A DNA stretch of 64,000 nt from Spinacia oleracea. Taxonomy: Eukaryota; Streptophyta; Magnoliopsida; Caryophyllales; Amaranthaceae. A program made the position numbers and the translations under genes. Shown here one piece after another: positions 23,933-35,450 of this stretch (position 1 is the stretch's first letter; every line of letters begins with the position of its first letter). Below the pieces are notes generated by a model. It searched no databases and was not told the origin of the DNA. It worked only from the letters and a program-made list of their open reading frames with translations. Location: contig NC_079487.1 in assembly GCF_020520425.1 (NCBI RefSeq), forward strand, positions 128,176,385 to 128,240,384, in the 5' to 3' direction.

Positions 23933-24556
23933 TTTGTTTTTAAGGCGGCGGATAATTAAAAACAAGAAAAAATTTGACACCACAGAAATGCAAAAACAAA
24001 AATATATGTATAGCAAAGAGTAGCAAAATAGAGGGGTGGGTACCTACTGTTTTTTCTGGAGTTTGAAAGACAAATGAAGCACGCGAAAGAGAAAAACAGG
24101 GAGAACCTACAAAAACACAGAAACGAAAGAAAATCAAGCACAAAAATAAGAGAGGGAGAAAAACCCGAAATTCGGTAACAACGAAAAAGGAGGCTAATAA
24201 ACCTTGGAAAATTCAAACCACAACAACAGCAGCAAAAGCTTGAGAATCAAACAGCAACAAATTTCAGCGAAAAACCCAGGGGAAGAGAGAGAGAAAGGTC
24301 GGAAGTTCAAGAATAAAGTGGGTGAAATGAAAAATCTCGAAGAGGTTAAGGCCTTTTATTGGTAAAAGGGGGGTATGCAAAACGTCACGACCCGTAAGTT
24401 AAGCAGTTAAAAGGTCAGTTACATTCAGAATCAACGACCCAGATTAAGCGCAAAAAATAAGGCACAGGATGAAGGCCACGTGGAGGAACGTGGCTAGCAA
24501 TCTCCCGCCACTTGTAAGGGAAAAATTCGAAAAGCGGTAGTCATCTGAAGTATTCC

Positions 24557-25001
24557 CAAGGGGGCTAGTCGTCCAAATCTTTTTCAAGGGGGCTAGTCGT
24601 CCAAACGGCAATTTCAAGGGGGCTAGTCGTCCAAATCTTTTTCAAGGGGGCTAGTCGTCCAAACGGCAATTTCAAGGGGGCTAGTCGTCCAAATCTTTTT
24701 CAAGGGGGCTAGTCGTCCAAACGGCAATTTCAAGGGGGCTAGTCGTCCAAATCTTTTTCAAGGGGGCTAGTCGTCCAAACGGCAATTTCAAGGGGGCTAG
24801 TCGTCCAAATCTTTTTCAAGGGGGCTAGTCGTCCAAACGGCAATTTCAAGGGGGCTAGTCGTCCAAATCTTTTTCAAGGGGGCTAGTCGTCCAAACGGCA
24901 ATTTCAAGGGAGCTAGTCGTCCAAATCTTTTTCAAGGGGGCTAGTCGTCAAAATCTTTTTCCAAGGGGGCCAGTCGTCCAAATATTTTTTCCAAAAAGGA
25001 C
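24557..25001 (+). repeat. Minisatellite of 15 polypurine-like units in element A
   Basis: CAAGGGGGCTAGTCGTCCAAA recurs about 15 times. The following bases alternate between TCTTTTT and CGGCAATTT, so the higher-order unit is 58 bp (28 + 30). The first twelve units are virtually identical and the last three drift. The AAGGGGGCTAGT core resembles the purine motif GAGGGGGCTAGTTGTAC found just before the 3' LTR. Confidence 0.95.
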
Positions 25002-25097
25002 CTAGCAACAAAGTTATTCATTCAGAGCGAAGGCAGTCGTCAAACTGTTCGCGGTCTTTTCTCATAAACACTCGCAACGCAGTCAGCACCTGCGCTT

Positions 25098-25212
25098 CAC
25101 TCTGAGGGGGCTAGTTGTACCACCAGGTATCAAAATAATACTTATTTTTTCCCATTAAACTCAGAGCAAGCGCAACAATGATCATATATGCGCTTACTCT
25201 GAGGGGGCTAGT
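25098..25212 (+). other. Doubled polypurine-tract motif of element A
   Basis: ACTCTGAGGGGGCTAGTTGTAC occurs near 25098 and again near 25196. The second copy directly abuts the probable LTR start (TGTACGGGG), so it is the likely plus-strand primer; the first is a duplicate about 98 bases upstream. The bases between the copies include a GCGC-containing segment. Confidence 0.55.
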
Positions 25213-25676
25213 TGTACGGGGTGTCCTACCGGCACCACCTGGTACCGGCAGAACTCCCCGTACGTAAACTTAACCTGCAGGTAACCTGGTCATCTTAGGT
25301 AAATATCCTCTACCGGCATTTCTGCGAGACAGCCTACCGGCATTATCATGGAGACAACCAGCCAAGGGTCACTATCAACAGGTCGCTATCTAACCACAAG
25401 GGACCTACCAGATCGTACCCTTGGATTGGTCTATATAAGGAGCACCTCATTTATTGCTATGAGGTACACAAACACTTAAACACACTTCTTTCTTACTCTC
25501 TAATCATTTCTTAATCATCTCTTAATCTCTCAGTAATCTTACTTAAGCATCGGAGGGGGGATCCTCGAACCACCCCCGAGGCTAGTTAATCCATTCTGTT
25601 GTGCAGATATCAACCGGCAATCTCGATAGGAATCCAGTATCCCACAGTCAGCTGTTCTCATTCCACACCCGGAACA
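25213..25676 (+). repeat. 3' LTR of element A (ends estimated)
   Basis: It probably starts TGTACGGGGTG after the polypurine motif and ends CCCGGAACA, so the ends are TGT...ACA and the length about 464 bp. A TATA box (CTATATAAGG at 25431) is followed by a pyrimidine-rich transcript start region, as expected for an LTR promoter. The partner LTR is outside the window, so neither end could be confirmed by comparison, and no target duplication can be checked. Confidence 0.55.
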
Positions 25677-26597
25677 ACTACCATTGTTTCATCTATCTCT
25701 TTCTCTCTCTCCCCTTCTACTTTTCCCGGCCTCTTAGTTAAATTTATGTATAATTTCATTTTGTGTGTTCTTCATTATCTGATTTCACGAAAATATTTTG
25801 GATCCAATTTATTAAGCTCCCATAAAGATAATAGTACTGAAGAAAATATCATCTTCTATTATTCTAGGATTTCGGTGTTCACTTCTCCCCAATTTTAAAT
25901 TATGTGTTTTTTGAAAAATGAAAAATTTGCAGAAAGAATTTTCCAATCTGAAGCTCTGAAATTCTTCATTTTGTAACTTAACCTCTCTTTCTTATCCTCC
26001 AATCAAATTCCAATAACGTTTTCTTGTGCTACCAATATTGATGAATTTCAACAAATTGTTATTCCAATCGTAAATTTCGAACACAAAACTAATGTTGCAT
26101 ACAAAGTGAGCACAAAATTAGTTTAATGGATTCCATTATATATGTAGTTGGAAACCAAACAGTTCATAAGAGTAATGGTTGTTGTTACCTTTCCCCTCTG
26201 TTATTTGATACTACTCCATTCCGTTTCCGAAATTTATACCAAACACCCCCTTACATCTTGTCAACATTGATGACCTTCAGATTGATCATGAGGCTGATGT
26301 GTCTATGATTTTGTCTAAAGATGAAGGGAATGAAGCTGCTGGTTCGTTCTTTTCTGACTACCTTCCTAATTAGGAGATTGAACCCACTAAAAGAAGGAAG
26401 AGAGAGGATGTCGATCTCTCCTCCCCCTCCCACTCAATTCCATGATTGTTGTCTTGCTTGTGCTACACTGGTTTTTTGGTTGGTGGATTGGTCTGCCTGG
26501 GTGGCGCTGTGATTGGTTAGAGTTTGATTATTACGCTAATTGTAGTTTGTGCTACGGGCTGTATGGCCATTTTGGTTTTACACGTGATACTTTAGAG

Positions 26598-27145
26598 ATT
26601 TTCATGTAAACAACTCGAAGTTTAGGGTGACGACGAGAGGTCTTCAAGAGTCTTCTTCCTAGACCTGAGTTAGACGGAGGTTCTGGGCTCAAGTTCTAGA
26701 ATTAGGTTTCAGGTTTATTGATTGCGTGTCTTCTGATGTGTATCTGGGCCGTATATATAGGAACATAGGATAGAAACCCTAATCTGATTCCTTGGTCAAC
26801 ACGAACTCTTTGTGTAGCCGACTTCTGTTAGGTTTGGGAGTCCATCCATTTGGCGGAGTATAATTGGACGATCTGAATGACTACGGGCCGGTCGGTCCTT
26901 GTGGGCCGTCCCCGCGGGTCATCCCTTATATCTTATTTTACTCATGTTAATGTCAGTCTAGGCCTATTGCGTATGACCCATGTATCGACGTGTCGTGAGC
27001 CGTTTGTATTCCCAAACACTTTTGTTGTATCAGGTTCGCTTTTCATGTTAACAACTCCAAGTTTAGGTAGCTTTATGCCTTGTTGTTGTTAGTTTAGTAA
27101 CATGGGATGTTGATCAGTATTTTTCCTTTTTGTTGTATCAGGTTC
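26598..27145. repeat. Duplicated motif pair flanking an LTR-like segment
   Basis: Motif 1 (TTTTCATGT.AACAACTC) lies at 26598 and, slightly changed, at 27040. Motif 2 (TTTTGTTGTATCAGGTTC) lies at 27020 and 27128. The order is 1-2-1-2 with about 390 bases inside the first pair and about 60 inside the second. This looks like a local duplication whose first copy carries extra DNA (26628-27032, TG...CA ends). Confidence 0.45.
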
Positions 27146-29824
27146 TATCGGTGTACGTAGTTGATACTCTTGTGATAAGAAATCTTTCATTTTCTTTTAC
27201 TTCTATTCTTTTTTCATGATTGATTTCTACTTTCTCATTCTGTTGGCTATTGCTATTTTGGGATTGGTTTACTACTTTATTAGACTGTGGAATAGTTCTT
27301 ACTACTTGAGTCTTATTGAGGCTAGTCATTCTGCCATGCTTTGGCTCCTTTACAGATTCAGGTACCCTTGTACAGGGATGCTCTTTGTAAAGTGAAAGTT
27401 GAACATGACTGGTATGTCCAACCTCTTCTAGTATCCCTATGATATTGTGTTTAGAGTTTCTCTCTTCACACTTGAGGGTTGTGATCCACTTAAGCTTTAC
27501 TCTGCTATTTCTTTTTTATGTCCCAATTCATGTTCAATTTAATTTTCCATTCATAGTAGTTTAAAAACAATCATCTACGGAGTACTAGTTTATCTACTAC
27601 ATTTTTTTTTCGCAAAGTGGTTTTACAGATTTTGGCCACACCTGAGTCGAAAGATCTTCTCCTCAACTAACTCACTTTGTTTCATCCAACACCTAGGGGG
27701 TTTGATGGCCTACTTGGAATTTTTCAAGCAGTTTTCTTTCTTTCCTCTTGTATATCTTTATAAGTTGAAGATAGGTTGTACTTTTTCATATTTTTTTTGT
27801 ATATTATGTTTCTCATATTGGATAAGCTCATGTCTTCCTTTATATAATCTGCTCAAATGAAATTTGTAATTGATGTATTTTGTTATGTCAATATTTGTAA
27901 AAGACTATCTGCTGTAAATTGTCAAACAACTTATCACGTATTACACCTTCTATCCATAAGTTATTATTAGTTTGTCAAAGTAATCACATGTGGACGTTAT
28001 ATTTTTTAATTCGTTACAAATTTTACTCGTTAACTATTATTACTTACTTCATTAATAAATGCTTCGTTAATACGACCTAATAAATTTTATTAGTTATTAG
28101 TTCATCGTTATCAATTACATAGTATTAAACTAAGTTATATACAATGTACTCAATAACTTATATTATTGATGTTAAATTCTTATATTACTAAGTTATATAA
28201 TACACTCATATATTAATCTATATTAATAACAGGCAAATTTTGCAAGAAATCCAGAGTTTCACGTGTCCCTCTTGAAAACATCTTTCCATTTTATTTTATT
28301 TTATTTTTATTCCATGCCCCCCTCCTTCAATTTCATGTTTCTCCACCACACAAAAAAATAAAAAATAAATAAACTCATGTATTCCCCTTCGGGCCTTCAC
28401 CTCCAATAAATTAAATGCCCCTTAATTTTAAATTTTTTCTATTAATTTTAAATAATGTACCAATTATATTCTATCTTCATTGTTTTCTGAGTGAAACACG
28501 AAATGAAATACAATTACTATTTTTGATGAATTACAAAAAATTAAATTCACTTTTCAAATATAACAAAAATCGTGCATAGCGTGGGATCAATACTATTTTT
28601 ATATAGTGTTAGTGATTTTGAAAAAAAATAGTTTTAGTTAAAATGAAAAATTATATCACTAAAAAATAGATAACTCTTAGATAGATAAACTTTAAAGAAA
28701 TTTGACTTAACTTGTACACCACTTATAAATAAGAATTTGTGAAAACTAAAATCCTACGAATTAAATGCATAGTTATGGAGTAAAGAGTTTCAAGATAAAA
28801 GTTACATTAAATTCGACTATATCATTTACGAAATCAACTATATCATTTACGAACTACATATTTTCAATATAAAAATTATATTAAACTATTTACAGGAGAA
28901 AATAAAATATGAAATAATTGATTTTACACGATCTTATGAAATAAAAAAATATGTATGTCTTCTTTCTATAATGATATTAGATACATAATAGTTTTCCCCA
29001 AATTCAGGGGGTAGCGTACCTGCAAATTTCTTCCATGCGTTTTCCTTCTTGTTAAATTCCAATTGACTAATTGATATTCAACAACTACAACTTTTTCAAT
29101 AGCTCTTTGACACTCATAAATTTAGTATTAATTACTTAAATTTCACAGTTTAATAGAATGCAAAACATTAGAACAATTTTCATTTTAATGGTGCAAAAAA
29201 AAAAACCATACACATCAAAAGCATACTACTACATGAAAAAAACAAGTCGCAATATTTAGATTGACTTGCCGAGTAACAAATCATATTACATCAAAAACAT
29301 CTTTTATTTGAAGCATTTTTTTTCATTGCCGATACAATTTTCTTTTTGATGAAACACTCTTTAACTTCTTTCTCTTTTTTTTATTCTACCGTCACAGTTG
29401 TTAATTACATTTTCGCTCACTTCTTGTCAATTTCTCATCAACAATCTCGCATTACCTCCTAAATCAACTTCAGGTCTTCCACTATAATGTCTGACAAAAC
29501 AATTTCAAACTTGTTGGCTAACAGTTTTATCCGCGTACTTTCAGAAGTGAGTGAAATTAGAAATTTGCGACGCCTTCTTCCGATCTTCTACCGAAGATGC
29601 ACCGGAATCAGAAAACACATCAAAAACAAATTATAAATGATTGGTTAGATTAACTTGTTTCTTAGTACTCATGTCACTGTAATTCTCCTAAAATTCTATA
29701 GATTTTTGTACCCGGAAGTTGCACATTACCATCTTAGCTGGTCGTATGATCACTTTAAACTGTTAATTACGTGACAATTACTTGATAATACGATAAATTT
29801 AGGATTCAAATTTAAAGAAAATTA

Positions 29825-29920
29825 TTTATATATATATATATATATTATATTATTTATATATAAAATATAATATATATATATAAATATATATATTTATATA
29901 TATTATTTTGACTTGTTAAT
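29825..29920. repeat. AT dinucleotide-rich microsatellite
   Basis: This is a run of TATATA with interruptions (TTATTTATATA), about 95 bases long, between no known genes. Confidence 0.85.
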
Positions 29921-30228
29921 TAAAATTATTTAAAAACCATTGTATATTATTTTAAATTGTTAAAATCAGGTAGTATCGCATGTATGATTATTAATGATAT
30001 TTATTATTTTCTTTTGAAAAAGAAAAAAAAGTTTAAATCAAATGAAATTATTTACGGAGTAAACATTCTATAAATAAAAAATATTTACGGGGTATACAAA
30101 AATAATCTGTATAAAACAAAATAATCAATGCCTAAAAAAAATCGATTATTTTGTTTTACCGATTTTTTTTTGTACCCCGCATTAAATAAAAAATTGCATA
30201 AAACTATTACTACTATTTAGCGTTGATT

Positions 30229-31109
30229 ATGGGGAGTATTATACGCAACCTGGTTTTACTTGACGCAATCCTTTTTACTTTTATTTTTTCATTCCAAAAA
30301 AAACTCTAACCCTCAATTTTTTTTCTCTCAACTTTTTTGATATTATTTTGGAACAAATAAAATTGATTTTTTTTAGTTTCATGTGTATCTAATCAAATTA
30401 TAATACATATTTAGATTGCAATAGACGATATTCTTGACTTGGAATTGAAGTAATTTCTTTTTTTCCTGTTTTTTTCGAGTATTTTCAATTGAACAAAATA
30501 TGATGAACCATTTCGTACAGATTGAACATAACAAAACTAGGTATTCCATATAAATTGAACAAAATATAATTCCGTTCAATACTGAATATAACAAAATAAG
30601 TTGTATTATCACTACTAATGTATAACAAACAACCATTACATGACCAGTCAACAACTCTTTCATTTTAGACAAAAAAAAGAACTAGTATCATCATTTTGTT
30701 CAATTTGTATGGAATATTTAGTTATGTTATGTTCAATCTGTATGAAATGGTTAATTATATTTTGTTCAATATGTACGAAATGGTTAATTATTCAATTCTG
30801 TTCGATCTGTACAAAATAGAAATATTTATTTCATACCAATTGCATGAAAAAACTCAAAAAATTAAGTAGGATAAAAACGAAAATTACCTCAATTCCAAGG
30901 TCTTTCAAGTAAGAAATACCGTCCATTGCAGTCAAAATATGTATTCTAATTTGATGAGATACACGTGATACTAATTAAAATCAAATGTATTTGAACCAAA
31001 ATAAATATAAAAAAAGGTTGAGAGAAAATAGTAAAAATGAGGGTTAGGATTTTTTTAGAATGAAATAAGAAAGGTTGCGTCAAGTAAAACTAGATTGCGT
31101 TTAGCAACC
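30229..31109. mobile_element. MULE-like foldback (hairpin) element, 881 bp
   Basis: Nearly the whole element is one long inverted repeat. The left arm (about 30229-30575) has ACGCAACCTGGTTTTACTTG and the right arm has its reverse complement with few changes (ACGCAATCTAGTTTTACTTG), and the match continues inward for about 350 bases to a small loop near 30575-30690. Likely 9-bp target duplications are GCGTTGATT (30220-30228) and GTGTTGATT (31110-31118), one mismatch. Long terminal inverted repeats with 9-bp duplications fit a non-autonomous Mutator-like element. It carries no transposase. Confidence 0.75.
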
Positions 31110-31129
31110 GTGTTGATTCTACGATATAT

Positions 31130-31477
31130 TTCTAATTTGTGTTAGGTTAAATTGATTTTTATATCGGTTTAGATATTAATAAAGTATGACTTGTCAAATT
31201 ATAAGTATTTGAAATCATTGAGGAGCTTCGGGATAAAGCTAAGGATGAGAATAAATTTTCACAAGGACGTCTTATTTTGATGTTGGAAAGTGATGTTGAT
31301 CCGCCTTATATTGATGTGTACTTCCATGGAGGTGGTCTAAACAAGAGTTTATTTAAAATTAGAAGGTTTGATACGTTGTATCAATTACCAAGATTCTTTT
31401 GGTATTTTGTTTGACATTGATGAATATGAATTATGCGATAATGATTTTAAAATAAGAGTTTATGGGTTAAAGGGTTT
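31130..31477 (+). other. Unassigned coding-like remnant left of the LINE
   Basis: A frame of about 65 codons without a start (31215-31410) begins with residues such as EELRDKAKDENKFSQG and continues LILMLESDVDPPYIDVYF. The same kind of sequence seems to resume beyond the LINE at 37938. I do not recognise the family; it could be an old transposase or gene relic. Confidence 0.3.
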
Positions 31478-31786
31478 AAAGATAGGGTTATCGCACTCAC
31501 CCTGAGTTCGATGCAAAATCCTAAATCTGAATCACATGTGCTTTTGCAAATGATCTTCTGATGTTCTGTAAAGGTTATAAGGAATCGGTTCAGCTCATGC
31601 TCTCATCTTTTAACCTTTTCTCTACCACTATTGGCCTTCAGGTTAATCCTTCCAAATCCTCCATCTATTGATCTGGGGGAACTGACAGCTTAAGGGAGGA
31701 TCTAGTGGCAGTTTCTGGTTTTGGAAAAGGTGACTTGCCTTTTAGATATCTGGGAGTTTCCATCAGCACTAAAAACTTAATGCATG

Positions 31787-34619
31787 TGTAATACCTCGTA
31801 TTTTTATAATATTTATAAAGCATTTTACGATTTTTGGAATTTATTTCGCATTCAAATATTATTTAAATGTATTTTAATTAATTAGAATATTTATTATTTT
31901 AATTAATTACGAAACGAATTTAATTTTCGAGTTAGGAAATTTAATGGGTCACAAGTAATTTTAAAAGGTTTGGGTTTTAAATGAAAAGTCCAATTCGTTT
32001 TATTAAACGAGCCCAATCAAAAGAATTTAATTCAAACTCTAAGCTAGCCTAATCATTTAATTCCCTAAGCCCAATTCTAATTCCCTAAGCCTAGCCCATT
32101 AGAAATTGGGAGCCTATAAATAGGACTCCCCTCATTAAATGATCCCCCTTAATTTCATAAACCCTCTTTTGCTTTTCTTGCCCCACACTCCTTCTCCCTC
32201 TCCTCTTTCTCTTGCTCGGCAGCCCCGTGCACCCGGCACCACACTCGGCCCTCGAGTGCTGCGTGTTTTCGTGCTCGACCGTCGCTGGCCCTCACTCTCT
32301 CGCGCACCCCAGCGTTGTGCCTTCCCTTGTTCCTTGCGCACCCCGTGTGCTACATTCTTTTGTCCCGCGCACCCCCGCATGATGTGCCTGCTCTTGTCCC
32401 ACGCACCCAGCGCTGTGCCCGCCCCTCGTCCCGCGCGCACAGCACTGATGTGCCTTCGTCCCCTGCCGCGCGCGCACACACCGAGTGTGTGTGTGTGTTT
32501 TTTTTGTTCGTTGTTGCTCAATCTTTTCGCCCAATCACACTAATTCGTGATTGTTCCGTGCTATAGGCCGGATTGGTATAATCCTAATCCCCTTAAACTA
32601 TTTTATTTAAATTCCGCATTTTAAATTATAATATTATTACTGTTTTGAATGATTAAAATGCTGGGAATCGATTATGAACACCGTGCTTTGAGGATTTACG
32701 TGTTGTGATTCATTAGGCTTGTTTTAATTATTAAAGCATGAATTTTCAGATTCGTTTATTTAATAAAGAATTGATTTTTATGATGTTAAATTGGTTTTAT
32801 TGGAATTTTCAAGTTTGGGTTTTAACCTAGACCTAATGAGTCAATTGATTAGCATAATTAGGTGATGATTTTAATTATGATAATCAATTATATTTTCGAT
32901 TTATATAAAGGCTTAAAGTGTTGATTTTTATTGATTTTAAAGGCGGAAAAAGTATGTTTTCATACTAGGGATTGGTTTTGCAAATTGAGACGATTATTTT
33001 ATTGAAGAACGATTGAATTATAAAGTTTAAATAAGGTTTAAGATTTTATAAAGTTGCTGGAAGTTTAATGAACATGGAAATAATTTAAGTTTCGTTATTT
33101 TGATGATAGGAGGTGATTTATGAGTGAGTGCTCGTATTGCAAAGTGGCCCCTACGCTTAGGTATTCAAGGTACGTACAAGTCTAGGGAGACCACACCATT
33201 TGTCAAGAGAATTGCATGATTGTAATGATGTGAATTCATGTTTATTTTGGTGAACGATCATGTGAATTATGATGTTGGATGTATTGGATTATTTGTTGAA
33301 CAAGCATGTTGAGATTATTATGAGTATGGATTTCATTGTCAATCATGTTGTTCAATATTTATGCATGTATGGTTTGTTTCACATGCAAGGGATGGATTAT
33401 TTATTATTATGCTATTGTACGGGATGTCTAGCATACTTTGAGCCAATTATTCGTACCTCGTTGTACTATTTATTTTACCACATGTGAAGGGTTAGCTCAC
33501 GTAAGCTACCTTACATGTAGGGTTCAGTTGGGAATATTATATGAAATGAATTAGGATTTGTCGTGCAAGGGCACAACCCTCATGTTAATGGGCATGATGT
33601 GGAATCTCACTTTTGTGAGGAGGAACCTGGTAGTAATCTCACAAGTGTCTTGCTTTGTTGATCACAAGTCCTAAAACATTTAAAATAAGATTGTTTTGGT
33701 TGTTGTTTATTAATTGTATATATGTGTGTATATTGTTGAGTCTTGAGTTCGCCTTTAATAAAATATTAATAAACGTAAAGTGCAACCAGAACAAGCTTCC
33801 AAACTGTTGGAACGTATATACCTTGAGTATGAACAATGGGGGGAGACTTGCCGGAAAGCTTGATCGCCTACTAATGATACAAGACGTTGTTTCATTTATA
33901 TTATGCGCAGGAATTCCGTCGGTATGGCCCGACACTCGGTATGGCCCGATTTTATTATTTATTATTTGGTGTATGGTTGGCTCCCATCACATTTTTCCTT
34001 TATGGAATACTTCTTTGGCCCGTTCGAAGCTTATTCTAATTAAATTGTGAGTCAAGAGTCGAGTCATGAGTCGAGTCTTGTATTCATGATTTGTTGATAA
34101 TTATTAAATGGCTTATGCATGTTGATTAGCGTTTAGTGATTGATGTATGTTTTTAGTTTTGTTTTACCCTATTCTTGTAAGTACTCAGCTTTTGCTGACT
34201 ACGTGCTTTGTGTTTTTGGTCATGGCCTTTGTCTTAATGACCCTATGATGATCTATCATTTGCATTTGCATTGATGGGGAGTAGAATAATATAGCAGGTT
34301 GGTAGATCGAAATCATGTGGCTTGGGATGATTGAGAGAGTTGCATGCTTTCGTATTTTGAACTATTTTACTTAATACTTTAATTATGGTTGAATTCGTTG
34401 AACTTTTTATACTTTGGTTTTTGGGCCGTCATGGTTCCAATTTGTAGGAGGCCTCGATATTTATTAATTATGTTTTGAAAAGTTAGTTGACATTAAATTC
34501 CACTGCGTAATTCTGGTACTAGCCTTAACCGTTATCACAGTGACGGTAATACTTTAGTAATCCTTTATTTTAAGTCGGGAAATGGTTTTATAAAAGCAAG
34601 GAATTATTAGGGTGTTACA
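31787..34619 (+). mobile_element. Solo LTR, Tekay/Del-like (2,833 bp)
   Basis: It starts TGTAATACCTCGTATTTTTA and ends TTAGGGTGTTACA, with a perfect 5-bp duplication GCATG on both sides (31782-31786, 34620-34624). Removing the segment restores the LINE reading. The ends and layout resemble element C's LTR, including TACTCAGCTTTTGCTGACTACG near 34182, so it is probably the same lineage. A TATA box (CCTATAAATAGGA, about 32112) is followed by a C-rich leader with many CGCGCACCC-like words (32200-32480). No internal region remains, as expected after LTR-LTR recombination. Confidence 0.85.
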
Positions 34620-34984
34620 GCATGTGACTGTGAGCTTCTGGTGGAGAAAATGGTGGCAAAGATCAAGTTGTGGAGCTCTAGGCATCTCTCTTTTGCTGGT
34701 AGGGCTCAATGATGAGCGACATTTATGTCGCTCTTAGCCTATGATTTTATTTCATTTTATTAGGATTTTATTATTATTTTACTTAGTTTTATCATTTTTT
34801 AGTTCGTTTATCGCGTTTTTGCATTAATCGTAACATAATCTCGTTTTGCATATATTTTAGTCGTTTTTGCTCTAAATGCGCCTTTTATGCTCATTTTCAT
34901 TGCGTAAGGTCATTTGGAGTATTAACGTGTTAAATAATGTGAATTTAGGCTTAGACGATGATTGAAATGATTTACGGTTTGTAA

Positions 34985-35185
34985 AAATGTGATACGAATT
35001 AATAATGTATTTTCCGAATCAATAACGTGCTATCCGAATGGTCGTTGTGCTATACGATTTTGTAATGTGCTAGGCGATTTTCTAATGAGCTATACGATGC
35101 TTTATTGTGTGCAGCGACGATATCATTGTGTGCTATACGATGTTTGACGATGGGCAGCGACGAATGCTATACGATGCACCGACAG
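34985..35185 (+). repeat. Degenerate array of GTGCTATACGAT words in solo LTR
   Basis: Variants of TGCTATACGAT, TGCTAGGCGAT and GAGCTATACGAT recur every 20-30 bases, about eight times, immediately upstream of the GC-rich block. Spacing and words are imperfect. Confidence 0.7.
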
Positions 35186-35189
35186 CCCC

Positions 35190-35450
35190 ATGGGCATGCC
35201 ACGGGCACACAAGCTAGCTCGCTGCGCCCACACGCAAGGGTTGTGCGCCCATAGGTAGCCTTGGCAGCTCGGTGCGCCCACTCTCACACTGCCGCGCCCA
35301 CAGCAGCAGCGCACAGGCGGTGCGCCCACACCAAAGGCCACCGCGCCCGCAGCCTCACCAAACTTGCACTCGAAAAGTTCCTGCTTCGGACTCAAAATTT
35401 GAAGTTCCCGGCCGGTGCGCCCGCACCTCCGACCTCCGCGCCCGCGCCGG
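35190..35450 (+). repeat. GC-rich array of GCGCCCAC/GCGCCCGC words in solo LTR
   Basis: About nine copies of a GCGCCCAC or GCGCCCGC core, usually preceded by T or C, lie within 260 bases, ending a few bases before the TATA box. This is the same position, relative to the promoter, as the palindrome cluster in element B's LTR, but the word is different. Confidence 0.75.

Larger units (their letters stand above)
5526..25676 (+). mobile_element. Element A: Tat-lineage Ty3/Gypsy retrotransposon, host of two insertions
   Basis: Only the part right of element B is in the window; the 5' LTR, primer site and most of gag lie to the left. Parts in order are the gag C-terminus joined in frame to pol (5528-9805), a 159-bp tandem repeat (9963-10755), a spliced antisense ORF (11166-23932, split by element C), a polypurine-like minisatellite (24557-25001), a doubled polypurine motif, and the 3' LTR (about 25213-25676). 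Dual RNase H domains, a long 3' untranslated part with tandem repeats and an antisense ORF are known marks of the Tat lineage (Grande/Retand-type). The pol frame looks whole, but the element is split by B and by C. Confidence 0.88.
25677..30219. other. Intergenic, AT-rich, no gene recognised
   Basis: No convincing reading frame is present. The stretch contains a pyrimidine-rich start (25690-25730), a segment with copied flanks at 26598-27145, and an AT dinucleotide-rich run at about 29825-29920. The region 26640-27030 has a TATA-like CGTATATATAGG and TG...CA limits and could be an LTR-like remnant. Confidence 0.5.

Noticed and set aside
24557-25001. CRISPR-like regular repeats
   Set aside because: The spacers are not unique; two fixed spacer types alternate, so it is a minisatellite inside a plant retroelement.
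32135-32566. Overlapping ORFs in both directions in the Tekay-like solo LTR
   Set aside because: They arise from C-rich leader sequence after the LTR TATA box and show no domain.
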